From the NCBI GenBank assembly GCA_029379385.1, contig CM055618.1, positions 9,248,134 through 9,312,133 of the forward strand: a stretch of DNA of 64,000 nt, written 5' to 3'. This stretch comes from Quillaja saponaria (taxonomy: Eukaryota; Streptophyta; Magnoliopsida; Fabales; Quillajaceae). The notes beneath the pieces are model-generated. The model saw nothing but the letters and a program-made list of their open reading frames with translations, was not told the origin of the DNA and did no database searches. The first letter of the stretch is position 1. Each line of letters starts with the position of its first letter. A program made the translations under genes and the position numbers. Positions 1 through 11,640 of this stretch are shown piece by piece.

Positions 1-386
1 AGTCTTATACTATCCTGTTATTTTTATGCAATATGTCAAACGAGCTCTTAGTGTTCCAAATTGATGAGCAAAACAATCACATTACAATGAGTAATTATTT
101 GATTCACTATCGTTGTATAAATCTATAAAAGAATATTATAACACATCAATTTAGTTATCTAAAATCACAAGTGGTAGTTGGTGTTAGTTACACATAGCAT
201 TCTCTTATGTACAGATGATGTAAAAATTAAATAAATAAATTGAGAATACATCAAATTTTAATTCCATTGCAATTGTCATTAATTTGAAATACATATAAAT
301 GCTCTAAAAGAATCATATAGTAAAAGTTTAAAAGATATATTTGATGATATTATTGTATTTGCTGATTGATTAAGACTCAATATAAA
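1..386. repeat. Distal upstream flank of an MLP unit (partial)
   Basis: No gene here. The segment closely matches 5611-5995, 21468-21655 and, more loosely, 38600-38880, all of which lie upstream of MLP copies. It is therefore the far end of another MLP unit whose gene lies to the left of the window. The match stops near 386, where sequence related to 12290 onward (MULE/GRF-associated) begins. Confidence 0.75.
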
Positions 387-1229
387 AGCATGATAAGCCA
401 GAACACATTGAACGTATAAATCATTTTTTTCAAAACAACAACTGATGCAAGCATTCATTGAAATCTCAAATGGTGAATTACATAGTAGTTAGTTTACATC
501 AATCATGATCATTTGTACAACACAGACTAACCTAGCCTAAACACTAACAGACATTACATAAAACAAAAACTACAAAAGCTGCATCAAAACTCACTCTGAA
601 AATACACAAATTATGTTACTCTATTTTTAAATTTAGATAACCCTAGAAAAAGCCAAAAGCCACATTACTACTGACAAACTTACCTCCCAATTTTGACAAG
701 CCCAGAATTTTCTGCCTGCATTGTGGTCCCAAGCCGTGTACAACACTGCAAGCTCTCCACAATCACAAATTTTGATTAAGTCTTCTACCCATGAACTGCT
801 AGCACTAGAAATTGTTGAAGATCCACCCATTTTCCTTCTCGAAATTTGGTCCTTACCCTAACATACACTTATGTGCTTTGAACCCCTGCTAATGGATGAT
901 ACAAGTATCAAAAAGAAAACAGAGAAAACAACATAGTTTATTTTCTTTTTGGAGAAACTATATATGTCATTTTATGCTATGGCAATTAGGCCAAAGAAAA
1001 AAAAAATTAGCCACATATGATACACGTAGGTGTCTAGCGTGACGTAGGTGTCCAACGTGGCATCCGTAGACCAAGTTAGTTCCGTTAGTGAGAGATAAGA
1101 CGTTAGGTTACGGCAGGAACTCAATTGGTGCAAAATTTTAATTATAAGGAATCAATTACATAAATTGAATAGTAGGGACTTAAGTGAAATCAAACCTAGA
1201 CTACAGGAACCATATGTGTAATTTAGCCA
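387..1229. mobile_element. Right-hand end of a MULE carrying a GRF gene (copy A)
   Basis: This matches 12290-13343 and 21656-22556. It holds a minus-strand GRF zinc-finger gene and then a stretch of about 210 bases (roughly 1010-1229) whose reverse complement starts TGGCTAAATTACACATATGG and reads like a long MULE-type terminal repeat. In copy B the same segment directly follows a MULE transposase, so here it is probably the 3' remnant of the same element with the transposase part missing. The other terminal repeat is not in the window, so the exact boundary and target duplication are unproven. Confidence 0.5.
575..830 (-). pseudogene. GRF-type zinc-finger gene, copy A (exon 2 truncated)
   Basis: Exon 1 (830 down to 684) starts MGGSSTISSASSSWVED and contains the GRF signature: CDCG, then an LYTAWDHNAGRKFWAC block with the third cysteine, ending at a GTAAGT donor. 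The fourth zinc ligand is expected in exon 2, which begins at 595 after a TTTCAG acceptor. An in-frame TGA (SEF-stop) and a deletion of roughly 190 bases relative to copy B remove the rest of exon 2. GRF domains bind nucleic acid, and plant GRF proteins are often transposon-associated. Copies B and C and a more distant relative at 51740-52299 all lie on the same strand. Confidence 0.65.
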
Positions 1230-3903
1230 TTTATTAATGGTTGAGCTAAACTTCCCCATGAGATAGTGCTTCTTTTCAAAAGGCAAATTCACTTCTTTTT
1301 TTGTTACAACGGAAAAAGAAAAACAACAGCAACAAGAAAACTAAGAAGTCAAATTGGCAATCCTTCTTTGCCAAGCTACTTCGGCATACTCTACATAAAA
1401 AATGAGGCAAAGCTTTGAAAGAACATAAGCGCAGTCAATCTCGTGATCATGAACATCCAAAGCTAAATTTGCTAAATAATGAATAACTCTATTTCCTTCA
1501 CAATTTATATTAGTTAGATTAATCTCCTAATCCAAGTTCAATAAACATCGTATATCCAGATAAGAGACTTAAACTCATTGTGGCGTCTTCAGAACAAGAT
1601 GAATTATAACATGGGAATTAACTTCAGTCCAAACTCTCTTGAATTCTCTATTCCTAATAACTCTAATCTTAATTCAACTTTAACGTAACAGCACCATCTT
1701 ATTTTCTTTCCAAATTCAAATTCACTTCCTGAATAATCAATTAAGTAACTGTCACAGAAGCTTCTACTCCCTCCTTATATGACAAAACGTGATGTGGGCC
1801 AAGTAATTATATAATTGAATTATTGATGGGGGTGACTTGTCCACATGTAATTATATATATTGATAATTAATGAGCGTGACTTCCTTTTGATAAGATGGGA
1901 GTGAGTTGTCAACATGAAATTTTATATATCCATAACTAATGGGTGTGACTTGTCAGCCATGCAATTACATATACGATAACTAATGGGTGTGTGGTTTTCT
2001 TTTTCATGTATATTGATAAGATGGGTGTGAGTTGTCGACATGTAATTACATATATTCTTTTTCATTCATAGTGGTTTGCTTTTTCTTTGTCCAATGGGAC
2101 ACAGCAAATTTATAAATAACACCAGAGTTTATTGTAGAGACAAATTATTTTCTTTTTATTGAAATATAAAAATAAATATAAAATATTTTATATATTTTGA
2201 CAAGAAATATTATCCTCACATTACTATCATCATTTTTGAAAGAATTTTACCCCACCAATGTTAGGGCTGAAGCTATGAGTTTATCTAAGAATAATCATAA
2301 GATCATGCGAGAACATAATTTTACCAACCAAGAACTGTAAAAATAACTCAAACTCTCAATCTCATAAAGAGAGCAAGCGCCTCTTAACTACATTAGTAAT
2401 TATATATATATATATTTTTACATTTTATAAAGACTCATCCCATTATTAAAAAAAAAAAAAAAGGATAGTAAGAGAGAAATGAAATGTTTATGAAATACTT
2501 ATCACCTTAGACAGTCACAGTTTTTTTCGACATTTCTAGCAAAATCAGCCAATCTAACAGATAACATTTTCAGGTTTTTAATTTTTGGATAAAAATAATA
2601 TTTACATAGATTAATTAATTATATATACAATTGAAAAAATTTAACTCAACATTCAACTGTATTATAATTTTAAATATTCATACACAAGATAAAATATATA
2701 ATTTACAAATATGAAAAAAAAAAAATTCACTTATACATCAATGGCGGAACTTAAAAAATTATTAATGCCGTTTCATATTGATCACTATGTAATAAAAATT
2801 ATTATGAATTCAATATATTTTTCCCTTTTTTTTAATCATAAATCAAATAATCAAGCTTCAACTGCAATGGCAGTAATATTTTGATGAATTATTTTCTTTG
2901 ATCAATAAGTTGGCATCGCTTACGGCCTTTTGATAATTGCCTGTCCCAACTGCAACAAAGAGAAAACAATTTCAGCAATTGGATATTATAAAATAAATAA
3001 GATTTAAATTATACCAAAATTATTTAAAATTATTATGTGCCTAATTAATTCAATAATATTCATGAGGATATTACAAATTGATCGGTGACAATTTATGCGG
3101 ATATTACAAACTTTATCATATAGTTGATCAGATAAATCGCAATTGATTCAGATATTAATTATTTTAATAAGAAATTGTTAGTTTAATTAATTAAGGTAAG
3201 CCATCTAGATTTCTAAGGTGATTGTCAATCGATTATTTTATCTCCTAACATAAAATATCATGTTGTTAATGAGTTTAAGGAAATATGATTATCAGATGTT
3301 GTATTCACTTGGAATTTGAGATTTATGAGGATAGAAGGTGTTACTTTCTTTTGTATATCCTATACCCAATAAGCCTCCTGCAGTCTAAAAAAAAGGCAAA
3401 TTAAATTTAATTCTTTTAATCAAATTGTCATTTATGAAGAATACTTCTATATGTTATTAATTTAATTTTTCCTCCACTAGATAACACAGAATGTAAGCAT
3501 TGATGAAAATTTTCTAATCCCATTCAAACATCATGCTCCACTAATTCTAATCTAATATCGTTAAATTTTTACCGGATCGAAAAGATAATTAGCTAGTTGA
3601 GATGAACATAAATTAATTTGAACACACTGAACCGCTAAACAAAAGAAAAAAAAAATTTTAATTTCATTAAACACAAGAACTTTAAAAAAACACATAATTT
3701 TATTAAAATTCCCATCAACACATCATAAAACTTAATCCACCACAACTGGATTTAGCTGTTCTTACAAAGATAAGATTCATGCTCCCATAAGGAAGAGGGA
3801 GATTTGGCTCACAACTTATTCTTATTAATTATATCCATACTGCACTCATAATACAGAAAGCAACACTTACAAGTACAGAAATATATATGTTCTTAATTCC
3901 ATT
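1230..3903. repeat. Downstream flank of MLP copy 1, no gene
   Basis: AT-rich sequence with no coding signal that I can support. It aligns with 13344-16036 (unit B) and 22557-25266 (unit C), and its right part (from about 2547) with 35523-37016 (unit D). It includes small simple repeats such as a TA run near 2402 and an A run near 2450. It therefore belongs to the duplicated MLP unit and holds the 3' flank of the minus-strand MLP gene. Confidence 0.7.
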
Positions 3904-4502
3904 TCATCCTTTGAGATGATGTGCTTCAATATCCTTAGTTAGGTTAACGAAGAAGTTGAGATAGTTATTTGGAGTTGGGATATCCTCCTTGATTTTCTCA
4001 TATTCAATTCTCACTTTCACCAAGCTGCTACCTTCACCCTTTGGGTTAGCATGAAGGACAACATTAATTGTTTTGTATTCCTGCATCGCATGTCCTTCCA
4101 ATCCAATCATAGTTACCGACTTGTCTTCATCATTTAAAACCACCTTCTCTTTAACCTCCTCAGGTCTCCCATCTATTCGATCATCACAATCAAGTCAAAT
4201 AATTAATTACCAAAAAAAAAAGTCAAGAAATTAATCTGCAAATTAAGTTTTAGACTGAGTTAATTTGTGTGTGTGGAAATTAATGAAAAAATTGAACTGG
4301 GTTTCGACCATGTACCTATGTTATATTTCCAAACCTTGATAGAACCCTCTGTCTCCCAATCACCTTCATGAACGTGAACAGCTTCTACGTTGTTTGGAGA
4401 GGCAGTTGGAACATGATGGGCTTGTTTCGACCAGATGTTGTAAAACTTGTCAGCCGGTACCTTAATTTCCACTTCAGTCTCAACCTTCCCTTGTAAAGCC
4501 AT
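3904..4502 (-). CDS. MLP-like protein (Bet v 1 / major latex protein family), copy 1, intact
   Basis: Two exons, 4502-4316 (187 nt) and 4172-3904 (269 nt), with a GT donor and AG acceptor and a phase-1 intron, give 151 residues plus TGA, the usual MLP length. The protein starts MALQGKVETEVEIKVPADKF and continues with FYNIW, an HEGDWETEGSIKVWKY block, then NDEDKSV, MIGLEG, GEGSSLVKV, EYEK and a C-terminal AHHLKG. MLPs are small cytosolic START-like proteins with a hydrophobic ligand pocket, linked to defence and stress responses. The particular ligand cannot be read from sequence. Copy 4 is the other intact gene and differs at scattered residues. I see no stop or frameshift. The start codon is chosen because it gives the canonical N-terminus and lies just downstream of a TATA box. 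Confidence 0.9.
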
Positions 4503-6000
4503 TTCTTGATGGATTGATGTATGTGTATCTTAACTGTTTATATAGAAATGAAGTCTTGATCTGTACCCTCACTACTCACTATTCCTATTAAGTTTTAATT
4601 AATTTAGCTTTTCCGTCTTGATGGGGAATAAAATTGTGATAATTTGGAAGTTTGTTATTTGCATTTTATTTTATATTTTACTATGTAATATTAAAATTAA
4701 CTGTTTATTTAGAAGTAGTTATATTATGTTTCTATGCTTTTTACGTTTTTATCCTTGCACATTTATTGTAACGCTTATATAAAGAGTTAGCGTGCATATG
4801 TTTAATATATTTTAATAAAACTGAATATTATAGTATAATTTTTCTAACCATTTTCTTTCTCTCGATTTCTTTATTTTCACCTACTATGCAGCATCACATA
4901 TATTCTTAATTATTTTGATAACTAGAATATCGAAATATTTGACCAAACAGAGCCACTATTCAAACATGGAATGTTTGATGAGAATAATGCTCCTAATTGT
5001 TTAAATTGCTTTAACACCACAAAAACTCATGGTGAAGTCTCTAATATATAAAGAGTTAGGTAACCAATTGAACTACACGTTACGGTCAACTGGATTATAT
5101 GTTTATATTTGACAAAAATGGCAGTAATATTGAGATGGGGCTCAATGCTGAAATTTAGCTAATGTAGATTGACAAGAGAAGATTGATTTAGCATTTAAGC
5201 TTTCATTAAAGATTCTCCAAATTCAAGTTAAACTGTTAATAAATATTTTAGAAAAAAAGTAATAACTAGCTGAATTTCAAAGAAAAAAATAAAATAAATT
5301 ACAGCCACCTCCCTTTAAATTTACAAAAACAACATTAATATGAGTTGCCTATGAGTATATAAAATGAATGTGGACACCCAACTAAAATATATAATAATAA
5401 TAATATGAATTTCCTTTTCATTGATCGACTTAGGGCTCTTTTGATTTATCGTATAGGATTGTATAATATATGATTATACAATATTATATTAGGCAGTTAG
5501 TTATATTATTGTCTTATCATTCCCTTCTCCATTGGCATAATATACGAGGGGGTCAATAGTATGAATCCACAATATCACGTTATTGCCAAATGTTGTATAT
5601 GAGCCAACTAGATAGTCTTATACTATCATGTTATCTTTATACGATACATCAAACGAGCTCTTAGTATTCCAAATTGATGAGCAAAACACTCACATTACAA
5701 TGAGTAATTATTTGATTCACCATTGTTGTATAAATCTATAAAAGAATATTATAACACATCAATTCATTTGCCTAAAATCAGAAGTGGTGGTTGGTGTTAG
5801 TTACACACAACATTCTCTTATTTACAGGTGATGTAAAAATTAAATAAATAAATTGAGAATACATCAAATATTAATTCCATTGCAATTGTCGTTAATTTGA
5901 AAAAAATATAAATGCTCTAAAAGAATCATATAGTAAAAGTTTAAATGAAATATTTGATGATATTACTGTATTTGCTGATTGATTAAAACTCAATATAAAT
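4503..6000. repeat. Upstream flank of MLP copy 1
   Basis: No coding sequence is supported. The segment is repeated at 20703-21655, 37616-38880 and in pieces at 1-386, 52642-53110 and 55568-55701. It carries the promoter region of the minus-strand MLP gene. At about 6000-6215 it runs into sequence that matches the 3' flank of the EamA gene (38880-39080), as it does in unit D, so the MLP/EamA neighbourhood is ancestral. Confidence 0.7.
4537..4544 (-). promoter_or_regulatory. TATA box of MLP copy 1
   Basis: On the minus strand the sequence CTATATAAAC lies 35 bases upstream of the ATG at 4502. The same box is found upstream of MLP copy 4 (37651-37658) and survives at 54202-54209 upstream of the broken copy 5. 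This spacing implies a very short 5' leader. Confidence 0.6.
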
Positions 6001-6587
6001 GAGAATTAATATTCAAATCTCGATGTTTGATTTCTGCAAGGTCTAATCTCCTCTAAACCCTCTTTTATAATTTCTCCACTATCTCCAGAAAAATAATAAT
6101 AATAATTCACAAAAGTTTTGAAAGTCATGACCAAATCTTTTCCCGAACTTAATTTATCATTTTATTATCTGATGTGGATAAATCCTGACAAGTATGGTAG
6201 TAGCTGAATTCTTGACTACTTTGTTTATTAACAACTGGTAGGTTGCCATTTCCTTTATTACCTTCTCTGTCTTTCAAGGACTTGCTAGGAGATGATGATC
6301 CAAATATTTTCACTGTAAGCTTCCACCTACATGGAGTATAAGAACAATTTAAGTTACTTTTTTTTCTACCAAAATTGACAGCATTTGAACATTATGATTG
6401 AAAATAACTCAACTAAGCCTTAAATCTCAAACTAGTTGGGGTCGGCTACATGAATCCTTTTTCTTCACTCGCAGCGATCCAAGGTAGAATTCTAATATAG
6501 TGCACTAAGCAAAATACAAGGCCATGCAGCAAGTAAGATTTCTAAGTAAATAGAATCAAATAGTTAAAATTAATATACCTTCTCCCC

Positions 6588-6655
6588 TAGAATGTTCTAG
6601 AAAGTTTCAAAATATTCCAGAAGATTCTAGAAGACTCTAGAAAGTTCTAGAAGGT
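6588..6655. promoter_or_regulatory. Heat-shock-element array in left LTR
   Basis: Two runs of GAA and TTC triplets alternate with 2-base spacing. The first reads GAATGTTCTAGAAAGTTTC; the second begins TTCCAGAAGATTCTAGAAG and continues through another GAA, TTC, GAA. Alternating nGAAn/nTTCn units are the binding site of trimeric heat-shock factors. The right LTR has a partly decayed version at 7876-7970. Confidence 0.7.
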
Positions 6656-7289
6656 TTGGGAAAAGTATGGAATACTCTAGAATCTTGTACGTAGTTTTAT
6701 TAGGTCTAGACTTTTTCAGGGATTATATAAATATCTAGATATTTCCTAGGAAAATTCTAGAAGGTTAGTATTAATTGTTGGATGTAATAAATCCCTATCG
6801 TTGGTTAAGGATGTGGAATATTATAAATAAGGGCTTAAGGCTCATTTGTAGGTAACTAACTCCATAAATGATAGTCTCTAACTAAGCTGTGAGGTTAAAT
6901 ATCTCCTCCCATGAATGAGTGAGTGTGAGTGTGTGTATGTGAGATCATATACCTCTCATACTTATATGCAAAATAATATTGTATAACTCTTTTGTTACTA
7001 AAAATATAATTCTATTTTTGTCCTCATTATTACACTCCTATTCAAGAATCAGTGCCATCATCAGAGCCATTAATTTTTAACATGGTATCAGAGCAGGTAT
7101 AATCTAATAGGACGTAAAGCTTCTGCTATTCAAGATTCAAGCAAGGGCGTGACAGTTCATTGGGGGTGAAGTTCAAGAACTTAAGGAGGAGAAAAAAAAA
7201 CTAGTGAAACCACAAAAGATCGTCAAACTAAACTATTACTATGAGAAATAGTCAAAGCAAGGATTGGAGGCACACATTGCCTATTAAAT

Positions 7290-7640
7290 AGAATAGTGCC
7301 TCTAAGAGAGTAGCACCATTAAGTGACTCTACAAGCACTACCACCAAAATAGAATAGTGCCTCTGATTGAGTAGTATCATATGGTAGCATCATATGGTGA
7401 CTCTACGAGCACTATCACCAAGACTACTAGTGTCTCTGAGAGAGTAGCATCATATGGTAACTCTACAAGGACACTGTCAACAATACTATTTAGTAGTGCC
7501 TCTGAGAGAATAGCATCATATGATGACTCTACAAGCACACTATCGAAAGACAAAAGTAAATATAGTAATGCCTCTGAGAAAGTAATCTTATTAATATAGT
7601 AATGCCTCTTAGAGAGTAATACTATAAGTTTACTCTACAA
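7290..7640 (+). repeat. Imperfect coding-type tandem repeat inside the Copia derivative
   Basis: About six diverged copies of a unit of roughly 50-75 bases with the core GCCTCTGAGAGAGTAGCATC followed by GACTCTACAAGCACT. One frame (7381-7599) translates as repeats of the type SERVASYGDSTSTLS. The region lies between primer site and pol remnant, where gag would be expected. I do not recognise it as a standard gag domain. Confidence 0.6.
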
Positions 7641-7724
7641 GCACTATCATCAAAAAATATCTAGCAAGTACAAGATGCAAGAACTAATGCCAACTTCATT
7701 AAAAGACAAAGAAAGGGATTTGGG

Positions 7725-7819
7725 AATCAAAAACTGTAAAAGGGAGGAGCAAGTTGCATATATTTTTACTAAATCACTTCCAAGAGCAAAGTTTGTATGG
7801 CTACGAGAAATGCTCAGAG
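7725..7819 (+). pseudogene. Copia pol C-terminal remnant (end of RNase H)
   Basis: The frame reads REEQVAYIFTKSLPRAKFVW then LREMLRV. This matches the nearly invariant C-terminus of Copia polyproteins (consensus type EEQVADIFTK.LP..KF..LR..LGV). It identifies the surrounding LTR element as Copia and shows that the internal deletion removed everything before this point. Confidence 0.75.
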
Positions 7820-8365
7820 TGTTGGAAAAAGTATATTAAGGAGTAGTATTAAAATTAGTATACCTTCTCCTCATAGAATTTCTAGATGGTTTCAGAATGT
7901 TGACTCTAGAAGGTTCAACAAGGTTCTAAGACATTCTAGAAGGTTCTAGAAGGTTTGGAAAAATACTCTAGAACCTTGTACATAGTTCTAATGCCTCCAG
8001 ATGTGTCTAGAGATTATATAATATATAGATATTTCCTTGGAGAATTCTAGATGGTTAGTATTAATTGTTGGATGTAATAAATCGGTTAAAGAGATGGAGT
8101 GGTATAAATAAGGGTTTAGGGCTCATTTGTAAGTAACTAACTCTATAACGAAAACCTCCAACTAAGAGTTGTGAGGTTCAATATCTTCTCCCAAGAATGA
8201 GTTTAAGTGTATGTGAGGTCTTTTACCTCATACCAATATCCAAAAATATATTGTATCACTCCCTTGTTACTAAAAATAAAATTTTATTTTTGTCTCCAAC
8301 ATTACACTCTTATTGAAGACCTATCATTTTTTCAACATGGTATCAGAGCCATCAATTTTTCAACA
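7820..8365. repeat. Right LTR of the ONSEN-like element
   Basis: It starts TGTTGGAAAAAGTATATTAA and ends TTTTTCAACA, a TG...CA LTR of 546 bases. It matches 6561-7082 but has an extra internal copy of a CAACATGGTATCAGAGCC stretch near its end. It contains TTCTAGAAGGTTCTAGAAGG at about 7943-7962. Confidence 0.7.
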
Positions 8366-8987
8366 TGAATTCAAACCTCTAAACTTACGGCCTAACAATA
8401 GCATGCCCTTCAAGAATTCTCTTCAGTTGAATCAGTTAAAGTATTAATATTTCTGGAGTGGAATTCTCAAATATTCAGTACACAAGTCTCATATTAGTTA
8501 GCACTCCTACAATGCAAAATTGCAAGGTACCGAAGCCCATAAAGTTAGCTGCTATGTTTTGAGTACAAATCAATTAACTTTGAGATAAATGTAAACAATG
8601 AATATTATGTCACCTTCTTATCATTCTACATTGAATTTGGCTAGCTTTCTTCATTGTGTATGACCACTGTATGACTGTGTATGCGCGCATGTACATGCCA
8701 TAGGTCTTATAAACAATGATAGATAGTTTATTGACGTACTAATCCATTAAATCTTGACATTGTCTGAACAACGTTTTTGGTGATATTGAAGGAAGGCAGA
8801 AAGATAAAAGAAAAATATATTTATTCAAAGTACCAAAGATTTTACCTAGCACAAGAGCAGCACCAATCCAGCCAGTGACACCCCACCTTTCACCAAGAAG
8901 AAACCAAGCAAAACTAGCACCCCAAACTGGCTCCAACCAATAAATTATGGCAGTTTTTGTGACAGATACATAACGCATTGCAGCCAT

Positions 8988-9990
8988 CCGTGGTAAAATA
9001 TTTCGACTCAGAAAAATCTCAAAAATGGAAATAATGCTTTCTATCATGATAAGGAAAAAAACAAAATGGGAGATATTTCACTGGAAACCAAATTTGTTCA
9101 TTTGCTACACTAACTGGTTTACAAGCCTTAGCCGTAACCAAGACTCCAATAGCCGTGCAAACCAAGCGGACCCACAGTAAAAAAAAACCAAGGGACACAA
9201 TGGCAAAAGACAAACAGGGAAGGACAACAATTATGATTGAAGTGTATTACCACAAACAACAGCCTTCCACTGTAACATCCACAATGGCACAACCATTAAC
9301 AATGATGAAATATTTTGGAATTTCTGTTTCACTCCATAATCTACACCAAAAGCCGCCATGTGGATTTGTTATTGTGCTATTTGCTATGTATTCGATATGA
9401 TTATCATATCTTAACTCCATTTAATATGCCTATATTAATTTCATCAACGACTAATTGATACTATATTAATTCAAGAATGTTAGTTCACTAAATAAGAATG
9501 CATGTGCATGCACACAAACGGTATATATTTCAAGAGGGAAAAAATTGTTAAGATTCAAGATCTAGTTTTTCCAATATCTCATATATCCTACTTTGTGATG
9601 CCAACTTCCACGGGCTGCTATAGGATGGAGAAAGTACGTGGGATAGTTACAGCAAATATCCTCCACTTATGTTGCGGAATATTTGCTGGCAGTAGTAATA
9701 TTTCAGGTAGAGTATGTTTGGGTAAACCGACACAAACATTTAATTATGAAAGTATGAAGTCTAGAAGCTAATTAATCCTATGCCAAAGTCATTCAACCTC
9801 AACTTTAAGTATAATGTGGAAATCCTCATAATAACAATGAAAATTAAAATTATTTAATAATAAAACACCAAGATGGAAATATGCAGACAACAAATTCTGT
9901 ATTTCTTGCTTGCTGCATCAAAAATAATAATAATAATAATCATTCATTTTAGAGCTTCGCCATGCAAGGGATAAGAACTATCAAGATCAA
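8988..9990. other. Former intron 5 of EamA fragment 1; no gene
   Basis: The segment aligns with 40872-41939, intron 5 of the full EamA pseudogene. Short open frames here have no recognisable product. The match ends at about 9990 within GATAAGAACTATC, where MULE sequence begins without a recognisable terminal repeat, so the junction is probably a deletion breakpoint. Confidence 0.65.
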
Positions 9991-10019
9991 GAATAGATGT
10001 TTTCATATTTTTTTAATAG

Positions 10020-11640
10020 ATGTTCATATGAGCGATGAAGAATGCTATCAGGACCAAGAATATGGTGAGGAATATGGTGAGGAAGATGGTGATTAGGCAA
10101 ATGGTGAGAATGATGGTGAGAAAAACAATGAAGAAGAAAGTGAGGATAGTTTGGAGGGATGCCAGTTATATGATAGTGATGGGACATAGACAATCATTAT
10201 TTTGATGATAATGTAAACATGGAAAAAAAAAATAAGTAAGAAGACAAGTAGGAAAAAGAAAGACCATGGTGGTAAGAGCTCTGTACCAGTTCCACCTACT
10301 ACTTATTGTCATCCTTTGGAAGAGGATTATGTGAGTCATAAGTTGGAGTCTCCTATAGCTTTAGATGATGAAAGGAATAAAAGACCAAGAATTATGAGTT
10401 ATAGACCTGAAGACATGTGTAGAGTACATTTGGAGGGTTGGAACAAAGTTCACGAACTTGAAAGAGTTTAAAGATGCAGTCATTGAATAGTCTTTGCTGA
10501 AGAGCAACAAAGTTTAGGAAAATGACTCTATTAGATGCAAGATTGAATGCAGCTAAGGGTGTAGTTGGTGGTTGCTTTGCAGCAAGGTTGGATGTAAAGG
10601 AATTTGCGTATTAGAAACCATGGGACAGAATCGCACATGTAACAAGGTTTTCAAAAAAACCTCTGCTAACTCTATAACAGTTGCAAACACAGTTATTGAT
10701 AAGGTGAAAGTGAATTGTAAAATGAAGTTGTCTAACATTCAAGATGATATGAGGGAAAAATACAATGTTGGGATATCAAGGACTATAACATACAAGGCTA
10801 GGTTAAAGGCTATACAAATAATTGATGGAAAAGACTGATGGGAGAGGTGAAAATGATTAATGGACATGCATATGACTAGCGCACGGAACATCTTACTAAG
10901 CACTGGTGCAGGCACAGTTTTAGTTTCTACTCAAAGTGTTATATGTTGATGAACAATATAACATAAGTCTTCCACTATCTTGTCTGCAAGGAATAAGCCA
11001 ATAGTCCACATGGTTGAATTTATAAGGGAGTATTTAATGAATAGATTCATTAAATTTAGGGGAAAGGTTGCAAGGTACAAAGATGATTTCATGCCTAAGG
11101 TAAAGAAAGGTCTGGACAAGGAAATTACTCATTCAAACATATGAAAAGCTAAATGGGCCAGAAATAGGAAGTTTGAGACTACTTTTCTAATGGATAAGTT
11201 TGCAGTGGACTTAGATTTGCAAACATGCAGCTGCAACTAAAGGTTTTATTTTCTTAATGTACAAATCAATTTGGTTTCTCAAACTAAACTATTTAAATCC
11301 TTTATCATGTAGGTTTTGGGAACTTACAAGCTTGCCTTGTAGGCAAGCTTGTAGGCTTGCAATCAGCTGCATCTACTTCAGAGGGCAAGAACCAGAGCAA
11401 TTTGTAAATGTATACTACAAGCATGCTTATGTTGATTGTTATGTTCCTACAGTGGAGCCTATCAATGGAAATAGCATGTGGCCATCAATAGAATGTGATA
11501 ACATTTAGCCACCAATGCAGTTAAAAGCACCATGGAGGCCCAAAAAGAAAAGAACAATAGGTGAAAATGACCTAAAAGCACCTAGGAAAAAGAGCAACAT
11601 ATGGAAGAGAGGAAACATCTATCTCAAGTATAGTAGGTGC
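10020..11640 (+). pseudogene. MULE (mudrA-type) transposase remnant, catalytic core deleted
   Basis: In order along + strand: an acidic N-terminal stretch with stops (SDEECYQDQEYGEEYGEEDG); YVSHKLESPIALDDERNKRP; the MuDR DNA-binding region with GCKGICVLETMGQNRTCNKV and VNCKMKLSNIQDDMREKYNV (to 10835); then, after an abrupt jump near 10840-10930, the C-terminal part PIVHMVEFIREYLMNRFIKF, a SWIM-type zinc finger (WELTSLPCRQACRLAISC) and EPINGNSMWP. The DDE catalytic domain between these two parts is absent, and there are several stops. It belongs to the Mutator family but not to the same subfamily as MULE-1/2, judging by the different sequence around the SWIM finger. Confidence 0.8.

Larger units (their letters stand above)
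6561..8365 (+). mobile_element. Internally deleted Copia retrotransposon with heat-shock-element LTRs (ONSEN-like)
   Basis: Two related LTRs (about 6561-7082 and 7820-8365) flank roughly 740 bases. The first LTR is followed directly by TGGTATCAGAGC at 7083, the classical initiator-methionine tRNA primer site. Just before the second LTR lies the last part of a Copia pol frame. Nearly all of gag-pol is gone, so the element depends on relatives for movement. The LTRs carry clustered TTC/GAA heat-shock units, as known for the Arabidopsis heat-activated Copia ONSEN (ATCOPIA78). The first roughly 25 bases of the left LTR (TGTTGG...) appear lost. It lies inside the EamA fragment 1 intron, which at 40200-40260 shows the empty site. 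Relationship to ONSEN beyond the promoter motif is not established. Confidence 0.75.
6215..8987 (-). pseudogene. EamA/DMT transporter fragment 1 (exons 6 and 7 only)
   Basis: Exon 6 (8987-8846) reads MAAMRYVSVTKTAIIY, then LEPVWGASFAWFLLGERWG and TGWIGAALVLG, ending at a GTAAAA donor; this is the C-terminal end of the second EamA repeat. Its acceptor is GG instead of AG. Exon 7 (about 6331-6215) matches 39512-39687 but has a one-base loss that creates a TGA after GGSL, and a deletion of about 490 bases removes its end. The two exons are separated by a Copia derivative (6561-8365) that sits in the former intron 6. Exons 1-5 are absent; intron 5 continues to about 9990 and is then cut by MULE sequence. 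It is clearly dead. Confidence 0.8.

Noticed and set aside
8739..9047. Functional EamA gene at 8739-9047
   Set aside because: Only one internal exon is open; its acceptor is lost, the next exon is frameshifted and the first five exons are absent.
9991..10020. Left terminal repeat of MULE remnant B
   Set aside because: No sequence resembling the right terminal region occurs at the junction; it looks like a deletion breakpoint.
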